DNA from: Irpex lacteus
Taxonomy: Eukaryota > Basidiomycota > Agaricomycetes > Polyporales > Irpicaceae
DNA: 64,000 nucleotides
Assembly (NCBI GenBank): GCA_001986395.2
Contig: MQVO02000025.1
Location: 1-64,000 of the forward strand
Direction of reading: 5' to 3'
A program made the position numbers and the translations under genes. Position 1 is the stretch's first letter; each line of letters begins with the position of its first letter. Below the pieces are notes generated by a model, which was given only the letters and a program-made list of their open reading frames with translations, was not told the origin of the DNA and searched no databases. Below, one piece after another: positions 31,248 to 43,597 of this stretch.

Positions 31248-33670
31248 TCGCATGTATTTGTATTCCTACCTGACGACAGGTTTTTGTACATAGAGACATC
31301 GAGTAGCTAGCCTGAGCATCTTCGCATAACATGTAGATTATACAAGTGCCTGAAATATCGACTTAGCATTGTAGCTTCTACCTCTACGGCACTACCTGAG
31401 ACCTCGATCCAAGTACGCGGGTGGATACATGTACCCTGATGCCACACACACTGGATGAATTATCGCTAGCGAAGTCCATTCTCGTCACTCCTTCGACATC
31501 CGTAGATAAATTACTCGCTTTCCTACAGTAGTCGTACATGGTTTCTCGTTCGCGTGTCGGGCTTTACAGGAGGTCCGAGGCACTAGAAACTCTACGATGT
31601 AAGCAGCAGTACTCTCGAGCAAGAAGCTCTTGCAATATACTGGTTGATCAAGTATATTCCGACGTCCCTGGAGAAGCAAACGAACTCAACTACGTGCGAC
31701 GTCTTGTCACGGCCGTGTTGACTTCCGAACCCGGACACCTCTACGCGATGGCCAACGTGCAGTCGCACTGACAAAGGTATGGTTGTATGTACAAAATGTT
31801 ATAATACCTATAATGGGCGAGTACACTCGAGTATTTAACAGGGAGATATCAACCCTTACCCCAGTCATGTGATGCGCATATAGCCATGACACCACCCTTG
31901 CCTTGAGAAGGCAAGACGAAGTGGCTGAGCTTATCCTGAGCGGGGGAGGTGTAACCGAGCATGATTAGGACAGTGCTTGAGTAGAGATTAACACGAGGTA
32001 CATAGGTCAGTGGACGTGACGGTAAACAAGAGAACAGGCAACTCACCGAACAAAGTAGTACTAAACGCATCGTTTGAACACCATTTCCTTGCGCTTCTAT
32101 CTTCCAGCTTCCATCTACCAGCGTGAGGTTACACAGGGAGAGACTAGACTTGTTAGTCGGTGGACGGAGTCTTCGAATAAGATTTAGAAATGAGCCCGTG
32201 ACTGTACCTTGCACCCGAGACAGCCAGAGAAAGCGAAAGAGGAGGGTCCATCATTGATAAAGCCTTTGATGCGCGCTACTACAGATGAATAGCGTCAGCG
32301 GAGCGTATTAAGAGCTATTGGATGGAGAAACGTATCGCGTACCGGTTCAGTCTCGAAGCGGCTCTGTGACAGACACAGTACAAAGCTCGCCGTAGGCGTC
32401 CCAGCCGTCTGCATTTCAGAGTCTGACGTCGATATTGAGGACGTTTGCGTAGATTGCAAAGCATGCAAAGTCAGTATCGTCGCAACCGCCAATATACCGT
32501 GACTAGTGTCCTAATGCACCGTAGATAGAGTCAGATGCGTATACGGGGACAGGAAAACAAGGGGTGCATGTTCCTCGGACACGTCCGTGGTGCACTTGGT
32601 TCATGACACAGAGAAAGTTGAAACACGAGACCCGCCTCGCTCTAGTCCGTAGCAAAAGGTGCCATCGTCCCGAGTTAAGCGACGGGGAGGAGCAGAGAGT
32701 TGAAACCAAAGCACGTATTGAAGAGTATATATGAATGTGAATAGAACTCACCGACGACTCCTGAGAGAGGCTCAACTATACGAATCCGTCGTCTTCGTTC
32801 AGTCAGTCCGGAGGGTGTACCAGGTGTAGCGCGTGAGATATTGGTGAAACCAAATGAGGCAACCCGACAACATTGAGTGCTGCAGACCATAGGGTACACG
32901 GGTAATAGGTAGTCGAAGTTTTGCGTTCCAGTGTGGAATGAATCTGAAGACGGTAACAGTGGGTCACAAACGACTACTTAGACGGGACCATGTCTTGGTC
33001 AGCGCATGCATTGACGTCTCAGAGTGATAATGACTCACTGAGATAGCCCGGTAACAGGTTAAACTTCTACATCTATCCATCACACGTTCCCGATCCGCGT
33101 CGTCTGTAGACTCGTATCTGACGGCACTACTTATTGCCGTAGCTTGAACAGAGTAGTTGGACAGGGGGTCTCCGAAGGGAAGAGGGCAGGGTATCCTCAC
33201 TGTACAGAATGGGGACACATTACTGCGTGATATGGGGATATCGAGGGGGTTGCCGATGTGAACGTACTGGGGGGTGGAAGTGGGAGTTTACTGGCATGAA
33301 ATTCGAGAGGTGCGCGTCGCGGTGAAGATGCGGCGGTACTTTGGGATATAAACCTAGGTTGAGGTCACGTAGAGAAGGATAGCATGGCTCTACAGAGAGG
33401 ATGCGACTGTTGTGGCGAATCTGGAGATGCAAGCCGAAGGGATCGAATGAGAGAGATACAGACTCAGAGAGCACTGCTTGCAGACATCGACGCACCTGAC
33501 ATCGACGCACCTGGCACAAGCTTCTTTCGACCGACTATCTAGCATCCAAGTAATTTAGATCATGTATCTCCTAAATGTACGTGGTCGCGTCAGGTACCTC
33601 CGTAGGCGCAAGGATGTCGAGGTCGAACGTTGAGTACATTGAGTAGCGGCGTGGAGAGATCAGGCGTGGG
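31248..33670 (-). repeat. Intergenic module I3, with a degraded minus-strand gene
   Basis: Homologous to I1, I4 and, inverted, to 48733-50785. The part next to gene C (about 31250-32000) is almost identical to the inverted copy next to gene E; in a 77-codon comparison only two codons change the residue. I3 lacks two short stretches (about 22 and 12 bp near 31835-31850) that are present in I5 and I1, so I3 carries the deletions. The conserved minus-strand exon is at about 32920-32752 (NISRATPGTPSGLTERRRRI) with a GTGAGT donor; another conserved piece encodes LRPPTNKSSLSLCNLTLVDG near 32120-32180. Stops interrupt the rest. Confidence 0.65.
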
Positions 33671-33749
33671 AAACGAGGGAACACGACCCGACAGGCGCCC
33701 CTGCTCACAACCACTATCTCTCTCTCTCTGCCACCTGACTGATCTACTC

Positions 33750-34985
33750 GTCAGTCCCCAGCCGACAACGATGATCTATCGAGACCACAGGCCACAAAAT
33801 GCGACTACTCTTCTGCTTAATCCAGCTGCCCAGGGCTGCCTTTCTGACTGACGCGACATCCCACTTCAACGTTTCGAAGCACTCCAGGTTGTCTCCAAAC
33901 ACGTCTTCTACGAAACTGACCCACGCAATATCAAAGAGAAGGCACTTTAGGTACTCGGGACAGACTTCTAAGGTCGACTTTCGTCTCTCTCTCTTGTCTT
34001 TATCCCAGGTCGATGTGAGACTCCGCGCCTTTGGGCCTTCAAGATCGGTGTTGTGAACGCTTAGGAGTACCATAACTCATGACAAACAAGACAGGACCGC
34101 TTCTCTTGTGTGGGAACGGTTCGCGGTGAGTCATCCCCGATTGACCGTCGATATGTAGCCTTGCTCCTCCCACTTTCGTGTACCTCCATTCAAGCTGCAT
34201 CACCCCAATTCCAAATCTACACGCGTGGGCTTTCAAACATAATCTGCACTGCATAGTATACTTCCGCCATCGACTCAAGTGCTACGGTCACGTCTGCAAC
34301 ATGATGCTTGTTGGATGACGTCTACAAGGGTAGACGTCGTCCAAGGAGCATTGTGTTATGGTCATGGAGCCTCGGACACCGTTGCGTTACAATCTAGTAG
34401 CAAGCATGCCGCAGCTTCTTCTGTGTCCGAGTCACTTTGTTGCTGACCTAGAATTCTTGCCACGTCAGGTCAGTCTCTTCCAGGGCATTGATCAGCCTCT
34501 CCCCGCGTAACTATCTGGACGATGTTCTGTGTACCATAAGTACGTCGCGTCGGCTTCTTGCTCGAATGAAGCTCACCGCCGCGCCCTTTCGCTCTTGGGC
34601 ATGCGGCTTCAACCTGTACGTCGCTCCAGAGGCCATGATTGTGCCTTCAGAATTGTTATTAAGTACTCAAAGAAGCATGCTAGAAATACACCACGTCCTG
34701 TTTCACTGGTAGTCGGATTTGCTACTCTACGGGGATGACATGTAGGTAGGAATGCATTCATATTTTTTTTTCTACCCGGTTTGCGGCGCAGCGGGAATCA
34801 TGACGGATATAGAATGCGTTTGACGAACCTCCTTATGAGGTGACTGAACTAAACACATCCAAGCATCCGCAAATTAGAATCATAGGCATACGCAGGCGTG
34901 TTATCGAGTACTTAGCTGCGCGATACACAGCATGCACGTAGAGAAGACATCATGCCGCTTTACTCGTGTTCTAGATAGTCCTGTT
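33750..34985. repeat. Intergenic segment, copy of 21641-22860
   Basis: Same order of blocks as in the A-B interval, including the T-run block near 34763 and the hairpin at 34299-34360. No gene is called. A short frame on each strand is open at 33744-34073 but is not decided by any start or splice signal. Confidence 0.6.
34299..34360 (+). repeat. Long imperfect hairpin (copy of 22193-22254)
   Basis: Inner arms TTGGATGACGTCTA and TAGACGTCGTCCAA pair over 14 positions (one G-T), around a loop of about five bases; outer arms ATGATGCTTG / GAGCATTGTG extend the stem. Differences from the other copy preserve pairing. Confidence 0.6.
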
Positions 34986-34989
34986 GTAA

Positions 34990-35270
34990 GTGGACTACGC
35001 TCTACTCTTGCAGCTCGTTGGCTCATCTCGATTGCAAGATCCTCTTCGCAAACCACAGGACGGAAACCCAATGTTCACCAATCGCTTTCCGTTGTGGCGA
35101 GATGTGCATGAGGAGAAGGCGTGGCCCACACTGGCAGCGCTGACTTTGACAGAAGTATCGCGCAAGGAGCCTCTCATTGACATCCTGTGGGAGGACGAAC
35201 TCACCACGCGTCCACGGTTTCCTAACATACACAGCATTCACGCACGGCCCCTTTCATTTCAGATACCCTT
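34990..35270 (+). pseudogene. Best-preserved copy of the remnant upstream of the B-type genes
   Basis: Following an intron-like GTAAGTGGAC ... CTCTTGCAG, an open frame reads LQDPLRKPQDGN ... LWRDVHEEKAWPTLAALTLT and IDILWEDELTTRPRFPNIHS. Related pieces lie at about 22900-23060 (plus strand) and, on the minus strand, upstream of E (about 53110-53030) and F (about 59110-58960, with LVDILWENALVTRSW). Only this copy is open over more than 100 codons. It could be a decayed neighbour gene or a lost 5' exon of the ankyrin gene. I do not recognise the protein. Confidence 0.35.
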
Positions 35271-35274
35271 ATTT

Positions 35275-35436
35275 TCCATGTTCCCTGTACATCGATTGAT
35301 GGTACGTCTGCTCGGCATCGCATCCAAGTACACGAGCTGATGTCTTCCCGAGTATATAGCTACTCAATCGAAGACGGGCTGCCCTCAAATCCCCCGCAAC
35401 CTTCGTCGCTGCCTACATCCCCTCGTCCACGACACT
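35275..35436 (+). promoter_or_regulatory. Conserved TATA-containing promoter block of gene D
   Basis: Contains TGTACATCGATTGATGGT, CATCCAAGTACACGAGCTGA, TATATA at 35353-35358 and GACGGGCTGCCCTC, in the same order as upstream of B, E and F. TATA lies about 80 bp before the ATG. Confidence 0.5.
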
Positions 35437-37421
35437 ATGGATCCGGCGAGCGCCATCATCAGCATCGTATCGTTTGGCTTCACCGTTTTCGCCAAGGTTA
35501 ACGAGATTCGCAAGGACATCAAGGGCGCACCTGATAAAGTGCAGGCGTTACAGGACGCATGTATCGGCGTGGAACTCCTCTTGAGCAGACTCAACACCAC
35601 CACAGCTCGCACTGTCCCCTGTCCGCCCAGTGCGGTGCCGCATTTCGAACGCTTGTGCGCAGCGACACAACGATGTCTAGAAGAGGTCAACGTGGTAATA
35701 GAGAAGGTTGTCGCACAATCAGTTACCTGCAGTAACGACCCCGGCGCCCCGAAGGTTCGCTTCAGGAAGTGGCTGATGAAGAAAGGCGAGTTCGAGGAGA
35801 CGTCGGCAAAATTGAAGGAGTTGAGGGAGACTTTGGCTATGATGATGGACTTCATGAACTCGTGAGTTCTACTATACAACGACGACCGCCGTAAACTCAA
35901 CCTTGTATAGCAACTACCTTGAGTTTATTGCTACGCAGACTCAGTTCCATGGCTCCCAAGCACGACAAAGAGACACATCTTCGACATCTCGCGAGCAGCC
36001 CATCACAAATCCAACAGCTACCCGCCGTAACAACGGCCCTCTGCGATGTAGAGATGAGTGTACATGTCGCTGCCATGCCCTGTACCTCCACTCCATCTTC
36101 CCACAGTCGGCAACACCCTATCTCGGCCAACTGTTCATCTCGCCACGGATACTTGACTGGATGAGATTTAATCCCTTGGGGCATTGCAATGTAGAGACTT
36201 GTCGTGGTACCTTGCTGCAGCCGGCAAAGGTGGCCTATATCCTTCCCCAAACACCCTTCTATGGCTCGTTTCAGACCTCGTCAATCAAACGAGTTCATTT
36301 CTCTATCAACGCATACAGAACCATTCTGTACTCTTCGCCCATCTTTCAAGCAATCTACGGCGCCGATGTACGCGGAGTTCGTGATTTGTTCGCAAAACAG
36401 CAAGCCTCCATTTGGGACGTCGACATCAAGGGTAATTCTATCCTTTGGGTAGGCCGTCTTCTTCTACGCCTGGCCGTATATTATTACTGAATACCGATAT
36501 CTTAGCACGCCTGTGGGGAATGGCAAAACGATCCCACTGAAGATCATCTCGAGATTGTCCGTTTCCTGGTGGAGGCAGGTGCAGACGCACTTTTTCTCGC
36601 TGAGTCTGTTGAACAATGCCCTTTCGCTTTTCTAATTCTCGAACGATTGACATCGGTGTACTCATAGCACAGAAACGACATACTCGGCCCATGACATACT
36701 TGCCATAAGCCTCTTTGCACACCTCCTACATGGACACTCACCAGGCCGATCCTTCACGGAGATTATCCAAACAAACTCAGCCGCAATCAATGTTTTCCGT
36801 TCCATCTTCAACATCGACACCTTGGATGCCCTCCAAGACGTCCTATCTCGCTGTTATGGACACTCAGACGAAGACGCTTCACGATTACTAACATCCCTCG
36901 AAGCCACTGAATACGCCGTGGCCAGGTCATCGTTGTTCAACGCCATCAGTCATACTCCCTTAGAGTATGCAATGATATTCTCGCCTTCAAGTGTGGAGTC
37001 GTTGCTAGCGGAAGGTGCCGATGCCGCAGCAGAGCCTACTCTGGCTTACGCCGTCTGCCGTGGGGAAACTGACCTGATTGAAGTACTCGTCAACAAGGGC
37101 GCAGATGTGAACGTGAAGGATGGAGGGGGGCGAACAGCGCTGCATTGGACTTGCAATCTGTGCCACTACGATGTCTTCTTCGAACTTCTCCGATGTGCGG
37201 AAGATAAGATTGACTGGGATATTCGCACGCCGGAGGGCCAGAATGCGCTGGATCTGTTTGATGATAGTGTGGCAGGGGGAGAGGCTTCGTACTTAACTTC
37301 CGAGGAGGTTGAAGAGTTCCGTTCAGCCATCATATCCCATATGGATCCATCTCAGTTACATGTAGTCAAAAATGAGCCATTGAACATCCCCGGTGCATTC
37401 CCTCTAAACGACGAATCCTGA
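35437..37421 (+). CDS. Gene D: Helo-like / Cys-His / ankyrin protein
   Basis: Exons 35437-35861, 35911-36448, 36506-36603 and 36668-37421 join in phase to 604 codons. The first 140 residues are nearly those of gene B (MDPASAIISIVSFGFTVF; KVNEIRKDIKGAPDKV). The Cys/His block is CTCRCH ... CNVETCRG. The ankyrin exon is much more diverged from B than the N-terminus is (AYAVCRGETDLIEVLVNKGA, GGGRTALHWTCNLC), and the 3' flank resembles that of A and C rather than B. This points to a mosaic origin by unequal exchange or gene conversion. The tail is NIPGAFPLNDES. Confidence 0.75.
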
Positions 37422-39800
37422 TCCCACGTATCTGTAATCCCCCCGACGATGTTTTATTATATACATAGACGTATCGAGTATATTCAACTTCATAATATGT
37501 ACCACCGCTGTAGGACGTTTCGACGTACTAGCATAGTACTCGTGACCATGACTGTTTGAAACGGGTTCACCTTCCGCACTCACTCACACAATTGTCTACT
37601 GAAAGGTACCAGACACCGGATGAATGATCGCTAACGAAGTACGGTGTAGTCACTCTTTCAACGTCCGTAGATAACATACTCGCTTTCCTGGTCGTACATG
37701 ATGTCTGTCGTTTGTGTCTCAGACATTATCTGGGAGCCCAAGTACCCTCGAGAACGAGTCCCTTTCGAGAGACTTGGTAATCAAATATATTTTCTCTTCA
37801 CTAACAACAGAAACTCGACTATGTAAGGACGTCTTATCATGCACGCATCGACTCCCGTGTCCTTGGACACCTCTACAAGATAGCTATTGCGCAAACACTG
37901 AGATGAAGGAATCCTGCTTATAAAAAGCTTACGCCTTCCTACAACGCGCGAATAAACCCGCATCATAACAAGGATGTCAGCGTTCCAATGAAGAGGAACC
38001 ATCCGTTACTTCAGTCACGTCGTGCACACACAGCCGGCATGGCCATGGCACTGTCCTTGCCTTGAGAAACCGAGGAGGAGTGGCTGACCCAATCCTGAGC
38101 GGATGATGTGTGACCGGGAATAAATAGGCGGGACAGAGGATGGGAGAAGATTTACACGAGGCACATAAGTTAGTGGACGTGACGGTAGACGAAAAAATAA
38201 GCTACTCACCGAACAAAGTAGTACTAAACGCATCGTTTGAACACCATTTCCTTATTGCGTGGCTATCTTCCAGCGTCCATCCTCCAGCGTGAGGGTAAGA
38301 CAAGACTCGTTATGTAATGGACGGAGTTGTTGAACACGGTTTGGAAACGGGCCCGTGATAGTAAAACAACCAGCGGCTACACCCGAGGCAGCTGGAGAAG
38401 GCGAGAGAGGAGGGTCCACCAATAATATGCCCTTTGATGCTCTTCGCTAGGGATGAATAGCATCAGCGAGCGTATTAACGGCTCTTAGAATCGTCGACAT
38501 AAAGAAACCCACCGATTCGGTCTCGAAATGGTCCCAGTGGGACGCACGGTTATTAGCTCGCCTTGAACGTCTGAGTTCCTGCACATCAGAGTGTCGGGTT
38601 GTTATTGAGCACGTTCGCGTGTAATTTAACAGCGTGGAAGCTCAACGTCGTCACGATGGTCACTATGCTGGCGGCCGGTCAAGCAGCTGTAGGCAGAGTC
38701 CGATGCATATACGGGGAAGGGGGCATGAGAGTCGTGATCCATCACGATGTTCGTGGTGAGCTGGATCGTAATACGCGGAAGGTCAAAACACGAGACTCGT
38801 CTTGTATTGGTCTGTAGCGAAAGTTGCTGTCGTCCCGATTTAAGCGACGAGGTAAGGAGTAACAGAGCTGGGAACCAAGCATGTAAGGAAGAGCGTGTAG
38901 CATGTAAAGAGGACTCACCGATGACCCCCAGGGCCAATCAATAACAATACGAATTCGTCGTCCTCGTACAGTCAGTCCAGAGGGTGTACCAGGCGCATTG
39001 TGTCAGGTATTGGTGAAGCTGAATGCGGCGAGCGACAGCATCGAGTGCTATAGGCCATAGATGACACGAGTAGGTATTAGTCGAAGCTGTGCGTAGAATG
39101 AATCTGGAGACGGTAAGACTGGGCCCCGACGACTACTAAGGCGGGATTATGTCTTGATCAGCGTACACAATGACGTCTGAGTGATAATGACTCACTAAGA
39201 CAGCCGCCGCCCGGTAGCAACATAACGCTGCCATCTATTGACCCAACGCACCCCCTCGGTTTGCATTGTCTCCATGCTTCGTGTCTGATGGCATCTACTT
39301 GAGCAGAGTAGTCGGGCGGCGAGACCTCGGAGGAAGAAGGCAGAGCAGCCTCATTATACGAGGTGATAGAAGTGACTGTCTTATTCCTGAGTATCAAGGG
39401 CGTTGAAACGTGCTGGAGGGTGGAAGTGGAAGGTTTAACTTGCATGAAAGTCGAGAGGTGCGCGTTGCGGTGTAGATGCGGCGAAACTATGCGACAGAGA
39501 CCTAGGTTAAGGTCAAGTAGAGAAGGATAGCATGGCTCTACAGAGCGGACGCGACCGTTGTGGCGAATCTGGAGATGCAAGCCGAAGGGAGCGAACGAGA
39601 GATGTAGAGACCACTGCATACAGACATCGACGCACCTGGTATAAACCTTCTTCGACCGACTATTCAGCATCCAAGCAATTCAGATTCTGCCTCTCCTAGA
39701 TGTACATGATCGCGTCAGGTCTCTCCGTAGGCGCAAGAATGTCGAGGTCGAACGTCGAGTAATAGCGGCGTAAAGAGATCAGGCGTGGGAAACAAGGATG
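37422..39800 (-). repeat. Intergenic module I4, with a degraded minus-strand gene
   Basis: Homologous to I1 and I3 in the same orientation. The conserved minus-strand exon end is at 38919 with a GTGAGT donor (plus-strand ACTCAC at 38913-38918), preceded by GTPSGLTVRGRRIRIV. The piece around 38250-38330 encodes LRPLHNESCLTLTLEDGRW, again parallel to the other modules. Stops interrupt the exon here, so this copy is decayed. Confidence 0.6.
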
Positions 39801-41605
39801 CCAGAGCTGAAAATCAGGCGCCCCTACGCACACTCACGCACCCTCTCCCACGACCTAGATGATCTACTACATACCTCTGCCACTCTCAGTCTCAGTCTCA
39901 GGGTCCAGCTGAACAAGATGGCTAGCCGAAGGCATAGGTGGCTAAAGACGGCCCATATCTCGCGTGACTCAGTCTATCTAGGCTCTTTCGTTTCGACGGA
40001 CGTCGCATCCGACTTCAAGCTCCAAGCACTCTTTAGGCTGCCGTATAGGCCTGACGACCTCCAATATGTGACTGGTACTCTCTGGCGCATACTCACTCGC
40101 CCAAGGCTTGCGTCGATATACCTGCGATGTATGCCCCCCTCAGATTCTCTGCCCTACACCGCTGCTGCGTTCAACGTTCGCCCAGTCTGTTTCTACGTAG
40201 TCGCGTAGGAGTACAAGGCTCCTGGCAAGCTAGACAACTCGTTATCCCAGACAAGATTCTTGCTGGTTTGGACAGTTCAGGGGACCAGAGACTGATTTTC
40301 GAGTAGTCGAAGTCAGTTGTCCTCCATCGCTCTGATATCTCGATTTCCCGCTCATCTTCATGTGTCTCCACCGCCTCACGCCGCGGTGACCCCCCACCCC
40401 TTGCAGAGACCATCATTCTAATCGATAAGTATCCTATCCCTCGTTGATTTAAGTACCGCTTCTCACCGTGATCGGCTGCATCGACACGCCTTTCGGATGT
40501 CCACCCCATGCACGGCTAGCGTCCTAGGAAGCCTTGCCTTGTAGCTATGGATGTCATTCCGTCCACCTCTAGCAATAGGTGTGTTCGTTCTTTTGCTGCT
40601 TTGAGGGCGGTGGCCGGCTTTCTTTTCGCCAGTCACGCTACCGCAGGTTGCGCCCCACGTAACTAATATGCTGATCTTTTTTCACGCGAGGTACGTGGCC
40701 GTAGTATCCTGTCTTAAATACGCTGAATATTGCATTTGTTCGCTCTCGAACATTAATAGGTTCCATCTCATCGCATTCCACGGTCCACGCGCGGGTCTAA
40801 AAAGGTGCTTATAATCACTCGAATCGAGCATTGCGTCAGTATAATTATAACTATGTGAGTGGCCGGACATACCTGTAGTTATGTAGACGTGAATGCACTT
40901 GCGTCATTGTCTTACACTTGCTGCAGCGGAGGAAGCGGCGTATCACAGCACGCTGTTGTCTGTAGGGTTCAGCGACAAAATGCATGAGTCCTAGCACAAG
41001 ACACCAAGCGGCGCTGGGGCACTAACCAGTGACGAGAGCCACATGCGAGAGAAGACAGCGCGTACCTCCCGATAGCTGTGCGAGACAGCCACATGTTTGC
41101 GATTTATGCTACTCTCAACTTCTTCCATTCCAGTGTATGTGATCACTTCGTGTTGCGACCGGGCGTCAGGCTAGTAACAGGTATGTTGCAACTCCTTTCA
41201 CGAAACCCCAATGCTGATCTGGAATCAGACTCCTACCCAGTCGTCGTCGGGGGGGAGAGCAGAAGATATTCTAGGTCTCGAGTAGCGTACGGATGTTCTA
41301 AATCTCAGACATGCCTGTTTTAGCAATCAATCATATTATATAATCCATCAAACCAACACGTGCTTATTCTCAAACTTTATTTCTGCTTCCCCCCCTCCGA
41401 CGACTGGCTTTTAACAACTGTAAACATTGATTGACGCTACGGCCGGCATTGCTGAGTCTGAACAAAACTCGAGAAATCTGGTAGCGCTCAAAAACTCTGA
41501 CGACGTATTCTGCCGATTAAGGAAGTATTCGAATCGCTGCAATCAAGTGCTAGATCAATACCGACGATGACACTAGAGTAGCACTACCTTCTACCATCGC
41601 CCGCC
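39801..41605. other. Region between module I4 and the Gypsy element
   Basis: An open frame of 136 codons at 39798-40208 (MASRRHRWLKTAHISRDSVY internally) is unrecognised; part of it (about 39980-40030) resembles the segment near 33845-33900 at DNA level, so it is probably repeat-derived. From 40210 to 41605 no supported coding frame is seen. Confidence 0.35.
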
Positions 41606-41827
41606 ATGTATTCTCTATGCGAGGAAATTCAACAAGTTCTTCACTCGCATAAGACGGGGATGTCCCAATTCGTGCTTGACATACTCTACAGTGATGCTGA
41701 ATACTACCATCCCATCAAACGGGATCTCCTCAGTGGGTGGAAGGACATTATCAAGGCATTTGAACGACATCAGCAGACAACAGAAGGGGTGCGTGACTGG
41801 GCGTTGGGAAGGGCTGTGACCGGGTAG
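41606..41827 (+). pseudogene. Short helical open frame, possibly a transposon-gene remnant
   Basis: 73 codons beginning MYSLCEEIQQVLHSHKTGMS, with a helix-rich pattern and WKDIIKAFERHQQTT. It resembles, loosely and from memory only, the first part of long Agaricomycete mobile-element proteins of the DUF6589 kind. It stops abruptly and has no downstream continuation. Confidence 0.25.
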
Positions 41828-42259
41828 GGTAACTTAGTCTTCGGCGCTCGTTCTTTAGTTAATTTTTCGTTTATTTTCTTCTTTCCGTATCTGACCTTAA
41901 CATGAGCTCGCCTCATGCACGCCTCATGTACAGTACTTAAATCTGCCATCTACGATAGTGAAATGTATCTTCTTTTCCCACCAAACGTCTTCGCTAGAGC
42001 TTCGCTCGCGAAGGCCAGGGAGAGACGATCTCGAGAACTCCTTCGCCGTTGTCGCAGGCTCACTTAGAAGCGCTGCGGACCACGGCTACTGCCTAAAGAG
42101 GCAATCCGAATCTACTCAACACCTCTGGTTCCTAGCGTCCGCCGGGACGACTCGCAGCCGATCCACCCAGATCTGCGACTGCTCGCGTCGAGCGTCACAG
42201 AGGTGGACACACTGGGAAATCGACTGCACCGGCCGACGTAAACCCAGGTCTTATCATAT
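41828..42259. other. Presumed 5' untranslated region or LTR of the Gypsy element
   Basis: Non-coding by inspection. The 3' part of the element is missing, so there is no second LTR to compare and the LTR boundary cannot be set. A CTGGTTCCTAGCGTCCG word at about 42126 could serve as a tRNA primer-binding site, but the match is not secure. Confidence 0.3.
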
Positions 42260-42427
42260 CTCTTAAATCACCACCTCACCCCGAGGAGTCAGCCCTCGAA
42301 CATCCCACTCTATCGAGACTTCTCATTCGCCGCCGAACCCTACAACTCTTTCTCGCACTTCCTAAGCCGGATCATACGCCGACTATGGCTCAAGGAACGA
42401 GCACGTCGAAGAGTTTCCGGGGCTAAC

Positions 42428-43525
42428 GTGGCAGGAGTATCCTTGCCGGGATCCTTCGGGGAGAATTCATTCGTTACAGAAGCCCAACGTCGTAGACTAG
42501 ACCCCATAGAAGAGGAACCTACCGCCGAACACGAGGAGGTAGCACGTGAGCTGGGACTCGACGACGTAGGGGACTCCACGGATGGCACCGAGAAGAACAA
42601 AGTCGACAAGCTGTTCGACTCTTACAGCGAGGCCACGTCGACGCGGGTCAGCCTAAAACAAGAAGTGATACAATTCTATAACAAGAAGGAATAGACGCCC
42701 TACGACATCGTCGACTACGGAATAGCCATCGGAGTTCCCGATCGACCCCAATACGCCTTACGACCTCACATCGTACGCGGCCTCTACAGGGTTTTCGACA
42801 GACTTCAGTCGCTCCTCAAGGAGCTCGCGTCCGAGGTCCCTCGCCGTAAGGCCCTACGAAACTACCATCATCGTCTAGACTCGCACGGGGACCTTCTTCC
42901 AGTACTACAGGGCGCGCATTCCATGGCCGAGCTCAACGGAGCGTGGGATATCCTACGTGAACGACTGGAGAAGGGTCACAAATTCGTTAAGAAGTACTAC
43001 GACGAATTTAAGGAAGAAAGGTACATACAGTCACCCGCCTCTACGCTTAGCGAAGTCTATGCCCCCTTCCTTCCAGACGCTTCGGTCGAACAAAGGATTC
43101 GAGAGTATAAAGCTCTCGTGCCTACACATCAGCGGGAGGGTCTCCCTCCAGCGGAAGTTCTGGACCTTTCCCGACCCCTCGAAGAGATCGTAACCGTTCC
43201 TCCACACCTCCTCGCTGCGTATCCTTACCGCGCGCCAGAGACCGACCCTAAAGCCTTATCATACAACGCGATGGGCCAACCCGACGACGTCTCTTACCTC
43301 AAGAACTCGACATACGGGCCAGGCCCCGCCGTCAGACAGCAAGATCCTCCGGAGTCGATTAGCACGGGGCTTATGAACATGAGAAAGAATCGCTCCCGTC
43401 AAAAGGACAAGGTCGTCTCGTTCATCAACCCCCAGGCAACAGCTCCCGCGGCCTACGACGTGCGCGAAGGCGAAAGCCCCTTCGATAAAGCCGACTGGTC
43501 GCAGCTGTATTTGTCCACGGCTTGA
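42428..43525 (+). pseudogene. N-terminal Gag region with two in-frame stops
   Basis: The same frame as the long downstream ORF is open from about 42260 to 48880 except for TAG at 42692-42694 and TGA at 43523-43525. Between the stops it reads smoothly (TPYDIVDYGIAIGVPDRPQY; then WDILRERLEKGHKFVKKYYD and PPAEVLDLSRPLEEI). Both stops lie between conserved-looking stretches, so they are more likely point mutations than real ends. Read-through cannot be excluded. The true start codon is unclear. Confidence 0.6.
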
Positions 43526-43597
43526 GTACCGCCGCCAGGAGGAAAGAGAGACTCCCAGTCGGGCGTTCCCCAGTCACTGGCTGCTCCGGACGTCCAA

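Noticed and set aside
31538..31771. 77-codon frame conserved at 31538-31771 and, inverted, at 50494-50261
   Set aside because: The two copies are near-identical at DNA level, so conservation of the frame is trivial; the corresponding positions in I1 and I4 are not open.
42120..42145. tRNA primer-binding site of the Gypsy element
   Set aside because: The match is short and no LTR end could be placed next to it.
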